Program-made: the position numbers and the translations under genes | In this document: in pieces, positions 48,780 through 60,162 of the stretch | Layout: each line of letters opens with the position of its first letter | How positions within the stretch are numbered: position 1 is the first letter of the stretch | Notes under the pieces: generated by a model | What the model was told of the DNA's origin: nothing | The model's database searches: none | The model's input: the letters and a program-made list of their open reading frames with translations, nothing else | Assembly: GCA_024305405.1 (NCBI GenBank) | Contig: JAKNDB010000068.1 | Location: 8,479,501-8,543,500 of the forward strand | Length of the DNA: 64,000 bases | Reading direction: 5' to 3' | Origin: Dirofilaria immitis | Lineage: Eukaryota; Nematoda; Chromadorea; Rhabditida; Onchocercidae

Positions 48780-51263
48780 ATGCTAATCTTTGCTTTTATT
48801 ATAATTCCTTTAATTAATAAGATGAAAAGCAGCAAAACATCAACCTATATAATTGATTATGGTCCAGAAATAAACAAAAACTTAGAGATTAGCAAGTCGA
48901 ATCTTATGGTAAATTTTTTCGTTTTCTTTAATAGAAATAACATATATTATTTAATGGATTTGTTAGTGCCATTGGAATGGCTTCCGTCTCAATAATTAAT
49001 TAAATCGAAATTTCGATTTAAAATAATCAAACTATTTTGTAATTTTCATTCTTTAAAAAAAAAAAATAATCCAACATTTATTACGCAACGGAGCATTTTC
49101 TGCATTCCGCTGTTAATGCAAAAATAAAAACATAAATGGAATATATCAACCGATAATACAAACAATGATTTCTAATAGCCATTGATATGATTCAAAAAAA
49201 TTTCACTCTTCGCGGCAGAAAAAATTATTGAATTGTGGGTCATGAAAGTTGAAGCATTTTGCGCTTAAGGTTCATTGGTTTACGTACGATCGTTTTGTCT
49301 GATGGAATCTTTACAATTTTGTTTCCAACCAATCTCCGGAAATTTTGAAAATAAAAATCCTTGAAGATTTAAGTAAAACTAATTATGACAGATGATACGT
49401 GGATTTAAAGGATGAAATTAAGGATTGCAGGTTAACAATAGCATACGTAGAATAATGCTAGCGCCGCTGTTATGCAGTGTAGATTTGCGATGGCTAGTAC
49501 CAAAATGTGATAGCTGCTCTAAAAATTTTGATGCATTCTTAACGAGCGCCGTATATTCTTTCATGTTGTCATACGCTATGTTTATTTTGTATAACACAGG
49601 TAATTTTTATTTACCTTTAAATAATATTTTAATATCAAAAACAACATTTAGTTAGAGCTTTTGTTGAGAGCCAATAGTTGGATAGCAGAGTTGTTTGTAT
49701 TTAGTTATCTTAATTATCATGTTATCACTTTAATTATAGTCCACTATCTTATTCGTGTTGAAGAGTAGGAATGATAAGAGCCAAATTTGATAATTTTCTG
49801 AAAATCCTTGTTTCAGCATTCAACGAACAATTATAAATTAAATTACAAATTCTTCTTTTGATCAAAAGTCTTTCTGTTTTCATTGCTGGAAAATATGCGC
49901 ATCTAATCTCAAAGTTAATGAATGTTGTTTTATAGAAAATCGAAAAAGAAGTAAATAATCAATAATATCATGAGAGAGATGTCGCAAATTAAGCGCTATT
50001 TTTTTCTCTTTTATGTTTTTTACCATTCCCGTATTACTATCATGTTTCTTATCACTTAGCAATCGCTACGACAGCAACAGAAAAAGAAACGAAGATGTTT
50101 TGTTTGTCGAGCAAAATATGCAAAATGCATGATAAACAATGCTCTGCTCAGTAAGTTGCTTAATCTTTTCACTTCTTAATTTCATTCCTTTTCTCTTCTG
50201 AAGGATCATATATAGTTGCACATGGACTGAAATTAAAAATCTATTGGTATTATTTTAGTATCAAAGTAAGCAATTGTCGAAATGATTAGGAAATAAATAT
50301 TCAAATTTCCCAAGCACAGTAGTATATAATGAGTCTTAATAATCAATCAACTATTTTGCATCTGTTTCTGAAATACATGAATTACATAGCTGGCTGAGCT
50401 ATCATTAAAAATAAACATATACTACTACTACTCATCAAGAACAGATAATTGTCATCTAATGCCCATTAACAAAAATTTTACAAATATGAAATATAAGAGA
50501 ATAAATTAGACGTAATCTTATTCGTTGGTGCTAAAAATTTATTTCTAATGAAGTTAGAATTATTTTAGCTTTAATCGTACGAATCCGAGAGATAATCATA
50601 TACTATCAACGATTTAATGCCTTTTGTGAAGAATGTGGGAAACGAGTAGTTGTCATTGATATGCGGCGATGTCATACCTGTGAAAATGAACTGCAGAAAA
50701 TGCTGAGATATTCCCTATCGGTTAAAATTTATTGCAAAATATACGAAATAAGCAGGAGACCACGAAACAGGCGGTTAATAATCAAAATGGAAACATTTAA
50801 GAACAGCTACTGCTGTTTGATAATGATTTGCTTATTAATATATAAAAATAGTTTATTTATTATCATTCAGTTTATCGCCCAATCATTTCGAAGATAATTG
50901 TTCGCCTGTTGTCATGAAATGAACTTCATTATAATAAATTCTGATAAAACAGGTTTGCGCAGGTGTAGTTCAATAATTAAACAATTCCGTTTTCTGCAGA
51001 CATGCTGCATTTGTTTGAAATGCTGTGTTTTTACCATCATAATGGTCACATATTGCAAGAAATGTTTACTACAATGAATAAATCCGATAATAACGCATTA
51101 TGTGAATCACTTTCACCGATACTGGTAAATGATTTTGATTGCTTTAAATTTATTCATTTGGTTTCACTTCATTTCCCATGAATTCAAAAAATAAAATTTT
51201 GAATTTGACTAATTTTCGCATCAGTTCTTGCAAGAATTGTCTAATTCTCAATTTATCGTCTAA
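48780..51263 (+). CDS. Unrecognised CxxC protein, six candidate exons
   Basis: Exons join in phase: 48780-48908 (ends SKSNLM at a GTAAAT donor), 49431-49599 (IRRIMLAPLLCSVDLRWLVP, then KCDSCSK), 50569-50720 (FNAFCEECGKR, then RRCHTCENELQKML), a 10-nt microexon 50953-50962, 51000-51124 (MLHLFEMLCFYHHNGHILQE) and 51225-51263 (FLQELSNSQFIV, stop). The C-x2-C-x11-C-x2-C in exon 3 looks like a zinc-binding knuckle pair, and KCDSC adds another CxxC. The start may be the ATG at 48780 (hydrophobic LIFAFIIIPLI) or at 48822. I recognise no family; exons 2 and 3 are the best supported, the microexon and last exon the least. Confidence 0.45.
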
Positions 51264-53185
51264 TTATTTCGAAGATAATTGTTTTTTTTTTTCCGAAAAT
51301 AATAATAGTTATGCTTACTTCAAAAACTCTGGGCAAGTACAGTATTCATTGAAGACAGATATCATATAGTTACTTACAATAAAAAGTCGAAATATAAGCT
51401 TATCAAAGTAATAGATAGTAATTTAACATTGATTGAGTAATATCAGACAATAACAAAATATGCATTATCTTTAACAAATAAGTGGAGTAAATACTTTCTT
51501 TATCAAGAAATACGATCAACATAAATTCAAAATGAAATATTTTCATTCAATACCATCGTCTCTATTTTCTACATTCAAAACATTAAATTCAACGTCATTT
51601 CCTTCAATGCAAACTCAGATCATGTGGTTAAATTGCATTGTCAGTGGGAAATATTAATAATTGTTATAAACTAAAAAGACTGTATGTTAGAATAGAATCT
51701 GTTATAATCTTTCTACAAATATTACTGAAGCTCGAATTTAAGACTATCTTTTAATAACATTGATACATTTATGCAGTTACGTTATTCAGTACTGATAGCG
51801 ACTCCGGTGCAGGATACTAAATATCTCGACGAATAGCGATTCGGATCTTAGATCCCTACCTGAGGTAAGGTTTTCTTTTAAGAAAACCAATTCTCTTTGA
51901 TGGTAAGTGCAGTAACCAAAATTTTAAATGAATAACTAAATAAATAAGGGATGCAAAAAGAAAACGGACTATATGAAGACACCATTGATTTTCAGAACAT
52001 CACAACGCAGTCAAAAAAAAAAAGGAACTGCGAAACAGGTAAGCATTTAGGTAAATAAACAGATAAATGCATTATACATACAACAGCTTGTTGACAAAGA
52101 CAACATAAGTGACAAGTTAGTTACAGATCAACAGATGTATGACATTTCAAATCTTGTGACAATGACAACTAAAATGCTTGACGGTATTGATACATCCAAT
52201 TTTCATGGCATGACGATTTTATGAATACGTTCTTACTCAAGACTAGTGATATATCCTCATTCCTTACTATTTGATCTTGCCTCCACTCATATTTTTTTTC
52301 GAATTTTAGAATTCTAAATATGACAAAATTTGTTTTTCAATCGAAAATTCACAAGCAGGAAAAATGATCATTTTTCCTGCTTAATATGAAGAATAAGAAC
52401 TAAATAAAATTATAAGAATTGAATTTTAATTTTAGTAAAGTGAATGCGTCATAATTGCTTTCTTCGTTTCTTTTTTCTAGCATGAAAAAATATTTTTATT
52501 TACAGAAAGTCATCATTAAAATATAAAGTATTCGAAATAACTGTTAATTGATAATTAATACTTGCAAAAGTTGAATATAAATAATTTATTCGATATTTTA
52601 ACATAAAACTGCAAGTATCATAGATATGACATCGCAGATAACATCTCGATAATCTTCATCATTTTCAAATACTATATAGGGCTTAGAAATATAATTATCC
52701 ATTTATTTACTGTTTTTCAATCACAATCTAAATTTCAGTTGTTTCTTTTCTTCTATACCATCAAACGTGCTTATCGAGCAATAAGTATGTTGAAAATTTT
52801 CGGATTTTTGCAAAACACAGGTTGTTAGTAATCTCTGAGTTTCATGGTTACAAATTTATGTTCTGATGGTAGATGAAGGAAATGCAGCCTTTGGATTAGA
52901 TTTCTTGGTAGTTTATGAATTAAAATGCATCAATATCAGTCAAAACTTAAATTTACAAAGCAATTAGATTAAAGCATAATAGAATGATAAATTTGATCGA
53001 TAAAATATAAATTTTAATAATTTATATCTTCGAAAGCTTAGCAAAATATGCTGAACAAAAAATTTTGCTCAAAATCAATTAAAAGAACTAAAATTATCAA
53101 ATAATTATTAACCAATAATTTCTATAACTGAAATCAACCAGTAATAAAATGAAAAAAAAGTAGAAATTTAAATGAAAAAAAACTG
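51264..53185. other. Intergenic, with one weak plus-strand gene candidate
   Basis: Mostly featureless AT-rich DNA. A candidate lies at 51951-52183: MQKENGLYEDTIDFQNITTQ, a Lys run (11 A, so the frame is uncertain), a CAG|GTAAGC donor, a 48-nt intron and LVDKDNISDKLVTDQQMYDI to a G|GTATTG donor. An exon-like stretch at about 51814-51865 (ISTNSDSDLRSLPE, then |GTAAGG) precedes it. I put this at about 0.25. Confidence 0.35.
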
Positions 53186-54165
53186 CTAACTCTTACAAGA
53201 AAAACAGAGAAAATTAGAAGAAGTTGAATTGACAGTAGTAGGAACATCGCTCCAATCATTTTGACGATTTGGAAAGCAATTTAAATTGGGAAAAGCCCAA
53301 TGAGCACATTTATTACATAAATCTTTACCATGATCATACCCATGCTTCTTTTTATTTACCATTTTATTGCCATTTCGATCGTGTAAAGTTTCCCTAAAAG
53401 ATAAAAAAATTTAATTTTTTTTTAGAGAGTTATGAATTGAATTGGAATACATGAAACATCTGCAATCGTCACTTAAACATAATTATAATGCAACAGTTTG
53501 AATAAATTCAAAAATTCCTCTACATGTTGAACTAAAAACGGCAAGGTTAAATTGCATATTTCATCTCAACAATAAATTATTTGCATTATATCAAAACAAA
53601 CAAACTATCACTCACATTTGAATCACATTTGAATTTAAGGATTTGGAGAAATCTATAATTTGTAGAACAGATGAAGGTAAATTGGTCGACCTGCCAACGA
53701 ACACCAGCGATTCTCGACTTGTTAATGGTTGTTCAGTTATTGGATTCATACATTTTAATATATTATTCCCTGAAAGAGATCTCCAGTTATTAATAACTGG
53801 AAATCAAACTCATTCTCAAATTTTCAGTACTGAAACATTGTATAACGGATACTACCGCTGATGATTTTCTGGGAATTTTCATCACACAGCTTACCGATGG
53901 AGGTAACTCTGTATTTACCGCATGATATGCACTGGTCTGCTCTGTCTGGTACTTTCCACTGTTGGGAATTTTCGAGATATTTGAAATCATGCATTGTTGA
54001 CAAGTCATTTAGCATTAACCATTCGGTAATATGAGTTCGAAGTTCGCAAACAGACATCGATTTTGCCGTTGCTTCATCAGTGGTTGGTTTTAAGATTTGC
54101 AAGATCGAGCTAAGATCTTCTTTCGGAAGGTTAAATATTGTAGTTGGTGATGATGATAGAGCCAT
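53186..54165 (-). CDS. Unrecognised cysteine-pair protein, three exons
   Basis: Exons 54165-53895, 53769-53691 and 53393-53186 join in phases 1 and 2 at good sites (G|GTAAGC, CTTTCAG, AG|GTCGAC, TTTTAG) and give 185 residues from the ATG after CTGCAG. Residues 1-65 look helical (FNLPKEDLSSILQILKPTTD, ELRTHITEWLMLND). Then come Cys pairs CISCGK (about 82-85), a single Cys in ILKCMNPITEQPLTSRE, DLCNKCAHW and a C-terminal CFSCK, with His in HDRNG, HGYDHG and CAHW. This spacing suggests two zinc-binding sites. No signal peptide or membrane segment. I do not recognise the family. Confidence 0.6.
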
Positions 54166-56146
54166 CTGCAGCAGCAGTCTATGCAAATTTTCAATACAGG
54201 AAATATCAAAGAAATGATATCGTTTGCACTCCAAAATTTTTTTAACAAAGCTGAGATTTTAATACAATCAGCATTCTCTGTATTCTATCAAAGTTTTATC
54301 AGAAACTTTGAGAAATCAATTATGACCCGCTATTTCTAATATTCATCAATTACAATCAGAAAAAATCTGAATTAGGGTTGTGTTTTATTCACATTTTACT
54401 GGATTGGGTCGGAAAGAAAATGTATTAAGCTGGAATTTTATTAGTTGATACAAGAAAATGGGATTTTTAGCTACTGTAAGAAATAGAAAGATTGACAGTA
54501 AAGGAAATAATAATCAAAAAGTCTACAGAGACCTTCAACAGCTGATTTCAAAAAACGAAATTATTAATTAATTAAATTATTTAAAAATTAAATGTGTTAA
54601 ACATCATAGTAAGTAAACAAACAAAAAAGACAAAGCTATGGAAAAAAATTTTATAGAATGTAATAACCATATAGGTCTGTCCTGCCGAGATCAACAAGTA
54701 TACGGATCAGGTCAAGTTTGCTACAAATTTTAAGATAATTTTTTTAACGCAAGATTAGCATGTCGTCATCACTTGTTCTTAAAGTTCTGACAAATGAATA
54801 AACAAGCAAAGAAAATACATAAAACAAGTGATTGTTGACGTACAATTATAAATATCGAGAATAGTCGATCAAATAAGCTATTCATTCATTTATAATTTAG
54901 TAAAATGTTGATGAGTGGCTATACGAAGATCAGCAAGATCTGCTTCACTTTTATGAAAGCGAGTTGTTAACATACACCTTTTATTGTTAATACACATTTG
55001 AATAATGTTTTCCAGATCCAAAAATACGCTGTTTCCAGAGAAAATAAGAGAACAAGAATAAGCTTTATCAATAATGACATAGTTTATCATTTATCATCAT
55101 TAAATAACACATCATTTTTTTAATATGAAATCAGTAATCAAAAGATCAACAGTAGGATGGTTAAAAATTTCGCAATTTACTAATAATACTATTTTGTTTT
55201 CATGATGTGAATAATTCGAGAAAAAAATCTGGAATTTTAAAAATCCGAAAAAACTCCAAGCAATAAGCGAGGAATTGATGGCAAGTAATGAAGATTGGCT
55301 AAAAAGTAATTGAAGTAGCATTTCGAAACTTTACTTTCTTCTTTTCTTTCTCGATATCCGTTACTATGGAGAACTTGATTGTTTATAAACATGTCACATG
55401 TTGCATATAAGAGTATCAACACATTGTAAAAATATTCGGAAATAATAATAGATGAATTGAGTCTCTCTCGGTATAACCGAAAACGAAAAGAGTAAATAAA
55501 TACAGCCTTTTAACAAAATCTACAAAAGATGTACTTGCAGTTTTTGACGAGATGATTTTAAAACACAGGTTTATTAGTTGCAAGAATCTATCCATGCAAA
55601 TATGGATACGAGAGATAAAGACAAGGAATTTATATATTGAGAAAATGAAAACAGATTGAGTGAAGTCATAAAAACTTTTAAAATCTAAACGGTAATTGAA
55701 ACAAGTTAAAGCAGAAGGCTTGCCACATGACAACCGTAAATAAGCAATACCTATTGCAAACATTATTCGAATGCTTTACCCACATGTTTTGCTGTGGCTG
55801 TGACAAATGTATGGAATGCCTAGAAATGAGGATTGTCCAACTGTTCAGAAAAAGGATCTATCATACAAAAGCAGTTATATATCATGAAGTATCTTACAGT
55901 GAGCTTCATGCATTCATTAATTATCTCTTCAATTCAGTCTATTAAAGCTTAGAGCTTAGGACTGTCTGGAATGACAGCATAAAGGACAAAAAGCAAAGAT
56001 AGATGGAAAAGTCATATCGATGCTGTGCTATTCTCGGGCAAATCAATCGTTCCTTCATGAGAGAACCCATATTGAAATAAACTTTGAAAGCAAAATGTGG
56101 CATCAATGTTATGTATATGTTTATGCATGTGTTGCTGTTGCTGTGT

Positions 56147-56202
<56 letters not shown>

Positions 56203-56732
56203 CTGAAAAATTTTACATCACCAGATTTCCACTATTTATTGCACTACCGTTCGTTATTGTTGCTACCAATTGATTTGGAATGGGGTGCGTTTTTCAAAAG
56301 TGAAAGAGTAAAATGGGAGCGGTAGGCAACAGCGAAACAAATTTTAGAATAACAGAAGTTGCAACTGACAAATAAGTTCAAGTTGATTAACATTCTTTTA
56401 GGAAACATTAATGGAGACAGGGCTATCTCCTTGATCGTTGAAGTGATTGGAGATATAAGTCAGATAATGATGGGCTTTCTGTGTTTGAATATATTTGGTC
56501 TGAAAAATTAAGGCAAGAAATCATTTCTCCCTTCCTTCATTCATTTTTTCCCTATTATAGGATGAATTCATTCCTTCTACTACTATCAATGAAGTGAGGA
56601 AAAGTATACACATATCTTTCAAATTATATATCGATTGGTCTGTTTTTCGTCTTTTGTCCGTTATTCGCATATTCATCTGTCTGCTTTATCTCCATTTCTA
56701 ATATTAACCAACTACTGAAATTGACATAACAG
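54166..56732. other. AT-rich region with weak ORFs
   Basis: Candidates only. Minus strand 55510-55237 (RLYRERLNSSIIISEYFYNV) followed by 55037-54890 (LENIIQMCINNKRCM, SEADLADLRIATHQHF, stop) could be two exons of one small gene. Plus strand 55727-55945 is an intronless 72-codon ORF from an ATG with a Cys cluster, FCCGCDKCMECLEM. Plus 54630-54733 reads ECNNHIGLSCRDQQ. None has a recognisable domain, and the two strands compete around 55.7 kb. I put each at 0.2-0.3. Confidence 0.3.
56146..56199 (+). repeat. GT dinucleotide microsatellite
   Basis: An almost pure (TG)n run of about 25 units. The plus-strand open frame through it reads alternating Cys and Val, which is the repeat translated, not protein. 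Confidence 0.95.
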
Positions 56733-57732
56733 ACTATTTGTCATGGGCAGATGAAAGAATGATACTCTTTATTGTTATTAAAAGTGTTCGAGAAGAAAGA
56801 GGTCGAAACAGTAATATGGAGGAATACTTTAAAACTTTTAACAAGACCATTTTCATGACAACGATATGACATTATGTGAAAAATGTTCTAAAGCCAAAAA
56901 ACTAAAATGATAACCTTCAAAGTCGCAAATTAACCATTTTATTTAAAATTATTAGTGCAAATCAGTTAGAATAATTTCGAAAAATTTCACAAATACAGAA
57001 ACCTAATTGAAGGTCTTAGTATCATCATTACTAGAATCATAAAAAGAATCTGACAAGAATGAACAAACCGAGCTTGTTTTGACCATGCTTTGTTTCACGG
57101 AACAAGAAGAATTGATGGCGAACGAACGACAAGGATTTTTTCGTGTTCATCGTCCATAAATTGCTGAATTATGAATTATACAATCCACGCTCTTAACTTT
57201 TAAATGAAATTTCAAAAATCAATATAGTTTCAAAATAATTTGAGCAATTTTTCATATTAGATAATTCAACGCTTCATTTTTTTCCTTTTTGCATTTCTGA
57301 TTTTTTTCCACCGATGTGACCATTATTTAAAGTGATACAGAGTGGAATGATGAGTCTCAGATATATTCAATAGACTTGACCAAAAGATTGAGGAGAATGT
57401 TCCATTATAGCATAGAGCCAGTTCAGCAATCAGAGCGATATACACTGACGTTAGTATTCAAGAAAATGACAAACTTAGATTTGAGTAAACAAAAAGGATT
57501 GGTCTGCACATACATTATCATACATTCAAATTAATGTAAAATCCATTAAGGACGAATTTTATTATAGCGAACACCACCATTTAACGCAAAAAAAAAAAAT
57601 CATTTAAATACAACGGATTTGACGAATCATTTCTCTCTGATGCAGAGCTTCCTTGTATCGAGGGAAGAATTTAACAAGTCAAAAAAATCATTTGTCTATG
57701 AACTATTCTCAAATTTTCGAAACAAAAAATGA
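56733..57732 (+). CDS. Unrecognised gene, four candidate exons, 5' end unknown
   Basis: Exons 56733-56810 (YLSWADERMILFIVIKSVRE), 57047-57142 (LTMLCFTEQEELMANERQGF), 57341-57501 (RLRRMFHYSIEPVQQSERYT, then LTLVFKKM) and 57568-57732 (TTDLTNHFSLMQSFLVSREE, ending FRNKK at TGA) join in phases 1, 1 and 0. Acceptors are ATAACAG, TAAAAAG, GATACAG and TTATAG. The frames are rich in Glu, Arg, Gln and Met, unlike chance frames here. A further exon near 56562-56594 (DEFIPSTTINE) could lie upstream but does not join in phase. No family recognised. Confidence 0.38.
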
Positions 57733-58648
57733 AAAAAAATTGTTAAAATGAGATTCTGGTTTTATATTAAAGATTTTTCCGTAAAAAAGGAGCTTTCGTT
57801 AAAGCAAAACAAGACATGAAAGTGCTTCTGTCGGAAATAAATGATTCGTTAATTGTGAACTGAGGCTGATGTTAAAAATATATCATGACAATCATTCTCC
57901 TTCTTCCAGAATGAAAACTAGACGCCAAATTATTTTTCATAGATTCTTCTATAAAAATAAATCCTCGCAATAACAGTGAAACATAGTCTCGATCTGAATG
58001 AATCCAAATTCAATTTTCAAAGTCCACACAACTGATCTCAAGATTACTTCTTTTTACTTTGCTGAGAAACTGATGTAATGAATATTTATAGGATACATGA
58101 ATTACAAAGATAGGAATGAGTTCTAGAATTTAGAATGGAATAGATCGAGATATATTGCGCTAATTCTTACACATCAAGTGGAAAGATGGTTTTCTTAGCA
58201 CTTTGTCTTGAATATTCACAACTCAACAATCTTTTGAAAGCAAGATGAGAGAATGTAAGGCAACACTTTTTTGCAAAATTGTAAATCCGATACAAATGGC
58301 AGTCTAAAAAATTATTTTTGATTTATTTTTATAAATCTAAAAAAATCTGATACAAATGGCACGTAAAATTGACTTTAATTCCTTCGAAGCAGAAAATTAA
58401 TATCTGTTAAACCGAAACATCGTTCATATTTTTATTTCTTATGTAAGTCTAATGATTAAATTTATTTTGGCCTTTCAAAACAGCTTTTTTGCTTCCCATT
58501 GATAGTTTCACAAAAAAATATTTAAAGATGTTCAAAAAAGCAATAAAAATATAATATAATGTCTTGGCAATAAAATAATCGTATAAAAATATTTAGTTAG
58601 TTTACAAGGAGACAGGATGCCCAGAAACAGAATCTTGCACAGCAATTC
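57733..58648. other. Intergenic
   Basis: Nothing supported. It contains the 3' ends of the two converging genes on either side. Confidence 0.5.
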
Positions 58649-60162
58649 TTAGTTGGTGTCATCTTTATCTTTCGTACCATGTTTGAGCATTCGAGTGAAT
58701 TCGACATAATCAAACATACCATTTCTGATTGGCGCATCGCGAAACAGTTCATCCACCTAGAATTTGATTTTGTGAAGAATTATCATACAATTTATCACAG
58801 CTCTGATTTAATGACATTTCTCGTCAGTAAACATTGTTCATTAACTGATACTATTTGAATGATGAAAATGCTGTTTATTATTATGGCTTCCACTGCAAAA
58901 AGTTAGTGTTTAAGAAATTATTACAGCAAATGTTTTATGTATCTTCAATCTCAAGGATGTGTCATAAATCATAAATCAGTTCTTATTTACTTCCTTTGCT
59001 ATGTGCTCCTCCTGAAACTGCTGTAGACAAAAAAAAAGGAAGAAATATTATGCACCGAAGATTGTTGATGCTTTAAATTATATGACTTTTAAAAGGCAAT
59101 GGCAAAATATGTTCACCTATAACTTTCAGGAAATTTTTAGCAAATAATTAAATCTATCTTAATAATAACCTGTTCATCAGTATAGCGATCTCCCATCGTA
59201 GTTAGCAATTCTCGAAGACGATCTTCGTTCAGAAAACCACTGTTATCTACGTCAAAACATTGGAATGCATTTTTTATTACCTACGAAATTATTTCGATAT
59301 AATGAATTATTAAAAACATCATGCCAAAATTTTTTTTCAAAGAAGAAACAAGATCCGCCTTAAATATATTATCTAAATAAGAAATTATTCCAATGTGAGA
59401 ATTATCTTCTAATCAGAACAAACAACTAAATCAATATTTTTATGAACTGTAACCTCTTCTGGATCTGTCCCAGTCAATTTTTCGCCAAACAGTGTAAGAA
59501 ACATAGTAAAATTGATTGGTCCTGGAGCTTCACTGATCATTTTTCCAAAAATTCCTCATTTACTTCTTTCCCTGCAAGCAAACTTCTTATTTATCAATTA
59601 ATGTAAATGAAGCTTGCCAACAATACGCGTGTAACATACGGTTAACGAACCTAATGACGCAAACATATCCTGCAAATCTTGCACATCTATAAAACCATCA
59701 CGATTCTGATCGATCATATTAAAAGCTTCCTTAAACTCCTGAAAATTTTATAAATGAAATCTAATCATTTCACAATTAAGTACATAAAAGTTTTAGAAAA
59801 CAACTACTAAAACTGAAAAAAATACCGATTACCAGAGGTTAACTTGATCATAGTCAGTAAGAAGAGAAGCTAACATATTAGGACTATGAAAATATCAAAG
59901 AAAACAGCAAACTATTAATTGCATCCTATGAAATTTGAACAAGAAACAACATGAAGGGAATGAAAACAATGGTATACAAGATATATCATTATTTTAGGAA
60001 ATGTAAACAAATCAAATCCCAACAAACTAGATGCTATCGATTTCAATCAAATTATTATAAACCCACAATGACCTGTATTTGAGCCTGATCAAACATGGCA
60101 AAGACATTGCTGGTTGCTCGTTGTGGACGAGGCCGTCGATTCAGAGTCTTTCTGGATGCCAT
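58649..60162 (-). CDS. mlc-4: Non-muscle myosin II regulatory light chain
   Basis: The protein binds the IQ2 site of myosin II heavy chain and, when phosphorylated, activates contraction in cytokinesis, polarity and embryonic elongation (C. elegans MLC-4). Five exons: 60162-60073, 59738-59651, 59571-59454, 59280-59170, 58756-58649, giving 171 residues. The N-terminus is [20 protein letters not shown], with the kinase target Thr17-Ser18 inside [10 protein letters not shown] as in MLC-4 and vertebrate MYL9/12. EF-hand 1 keeps the Ca/Mg loop ([12 protein letters not shown]); the others are degenerate, as in the family. Then come [19 protein letters not shown] and GTDPEE. The end is [12 protein letters not shown]. 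One A is missing in the run 59540-59544 (FLEKMISE), a frame break likely due to sequencing. A TTTGCAG acceptor 26 bases before the ATG is a plausible spliced-leader site. A possible 30-nt cassette lies in the last intron (58991-59020). Confidence 0.96.

Noticed and set aside
55416..55763. 115-codon minus-strand ORF
   Set aside because: Composition is Phe/Ile/Leu-rich with no domain; it competes with other open frames on both strands and has no clear splice support.
56020..56325. 101-codon open frame through the GT repeat
   Set aside because: Its core is (Cys-Val)n from the dinucleotide repeat; the flanks have no supporting splice sites or similarity.
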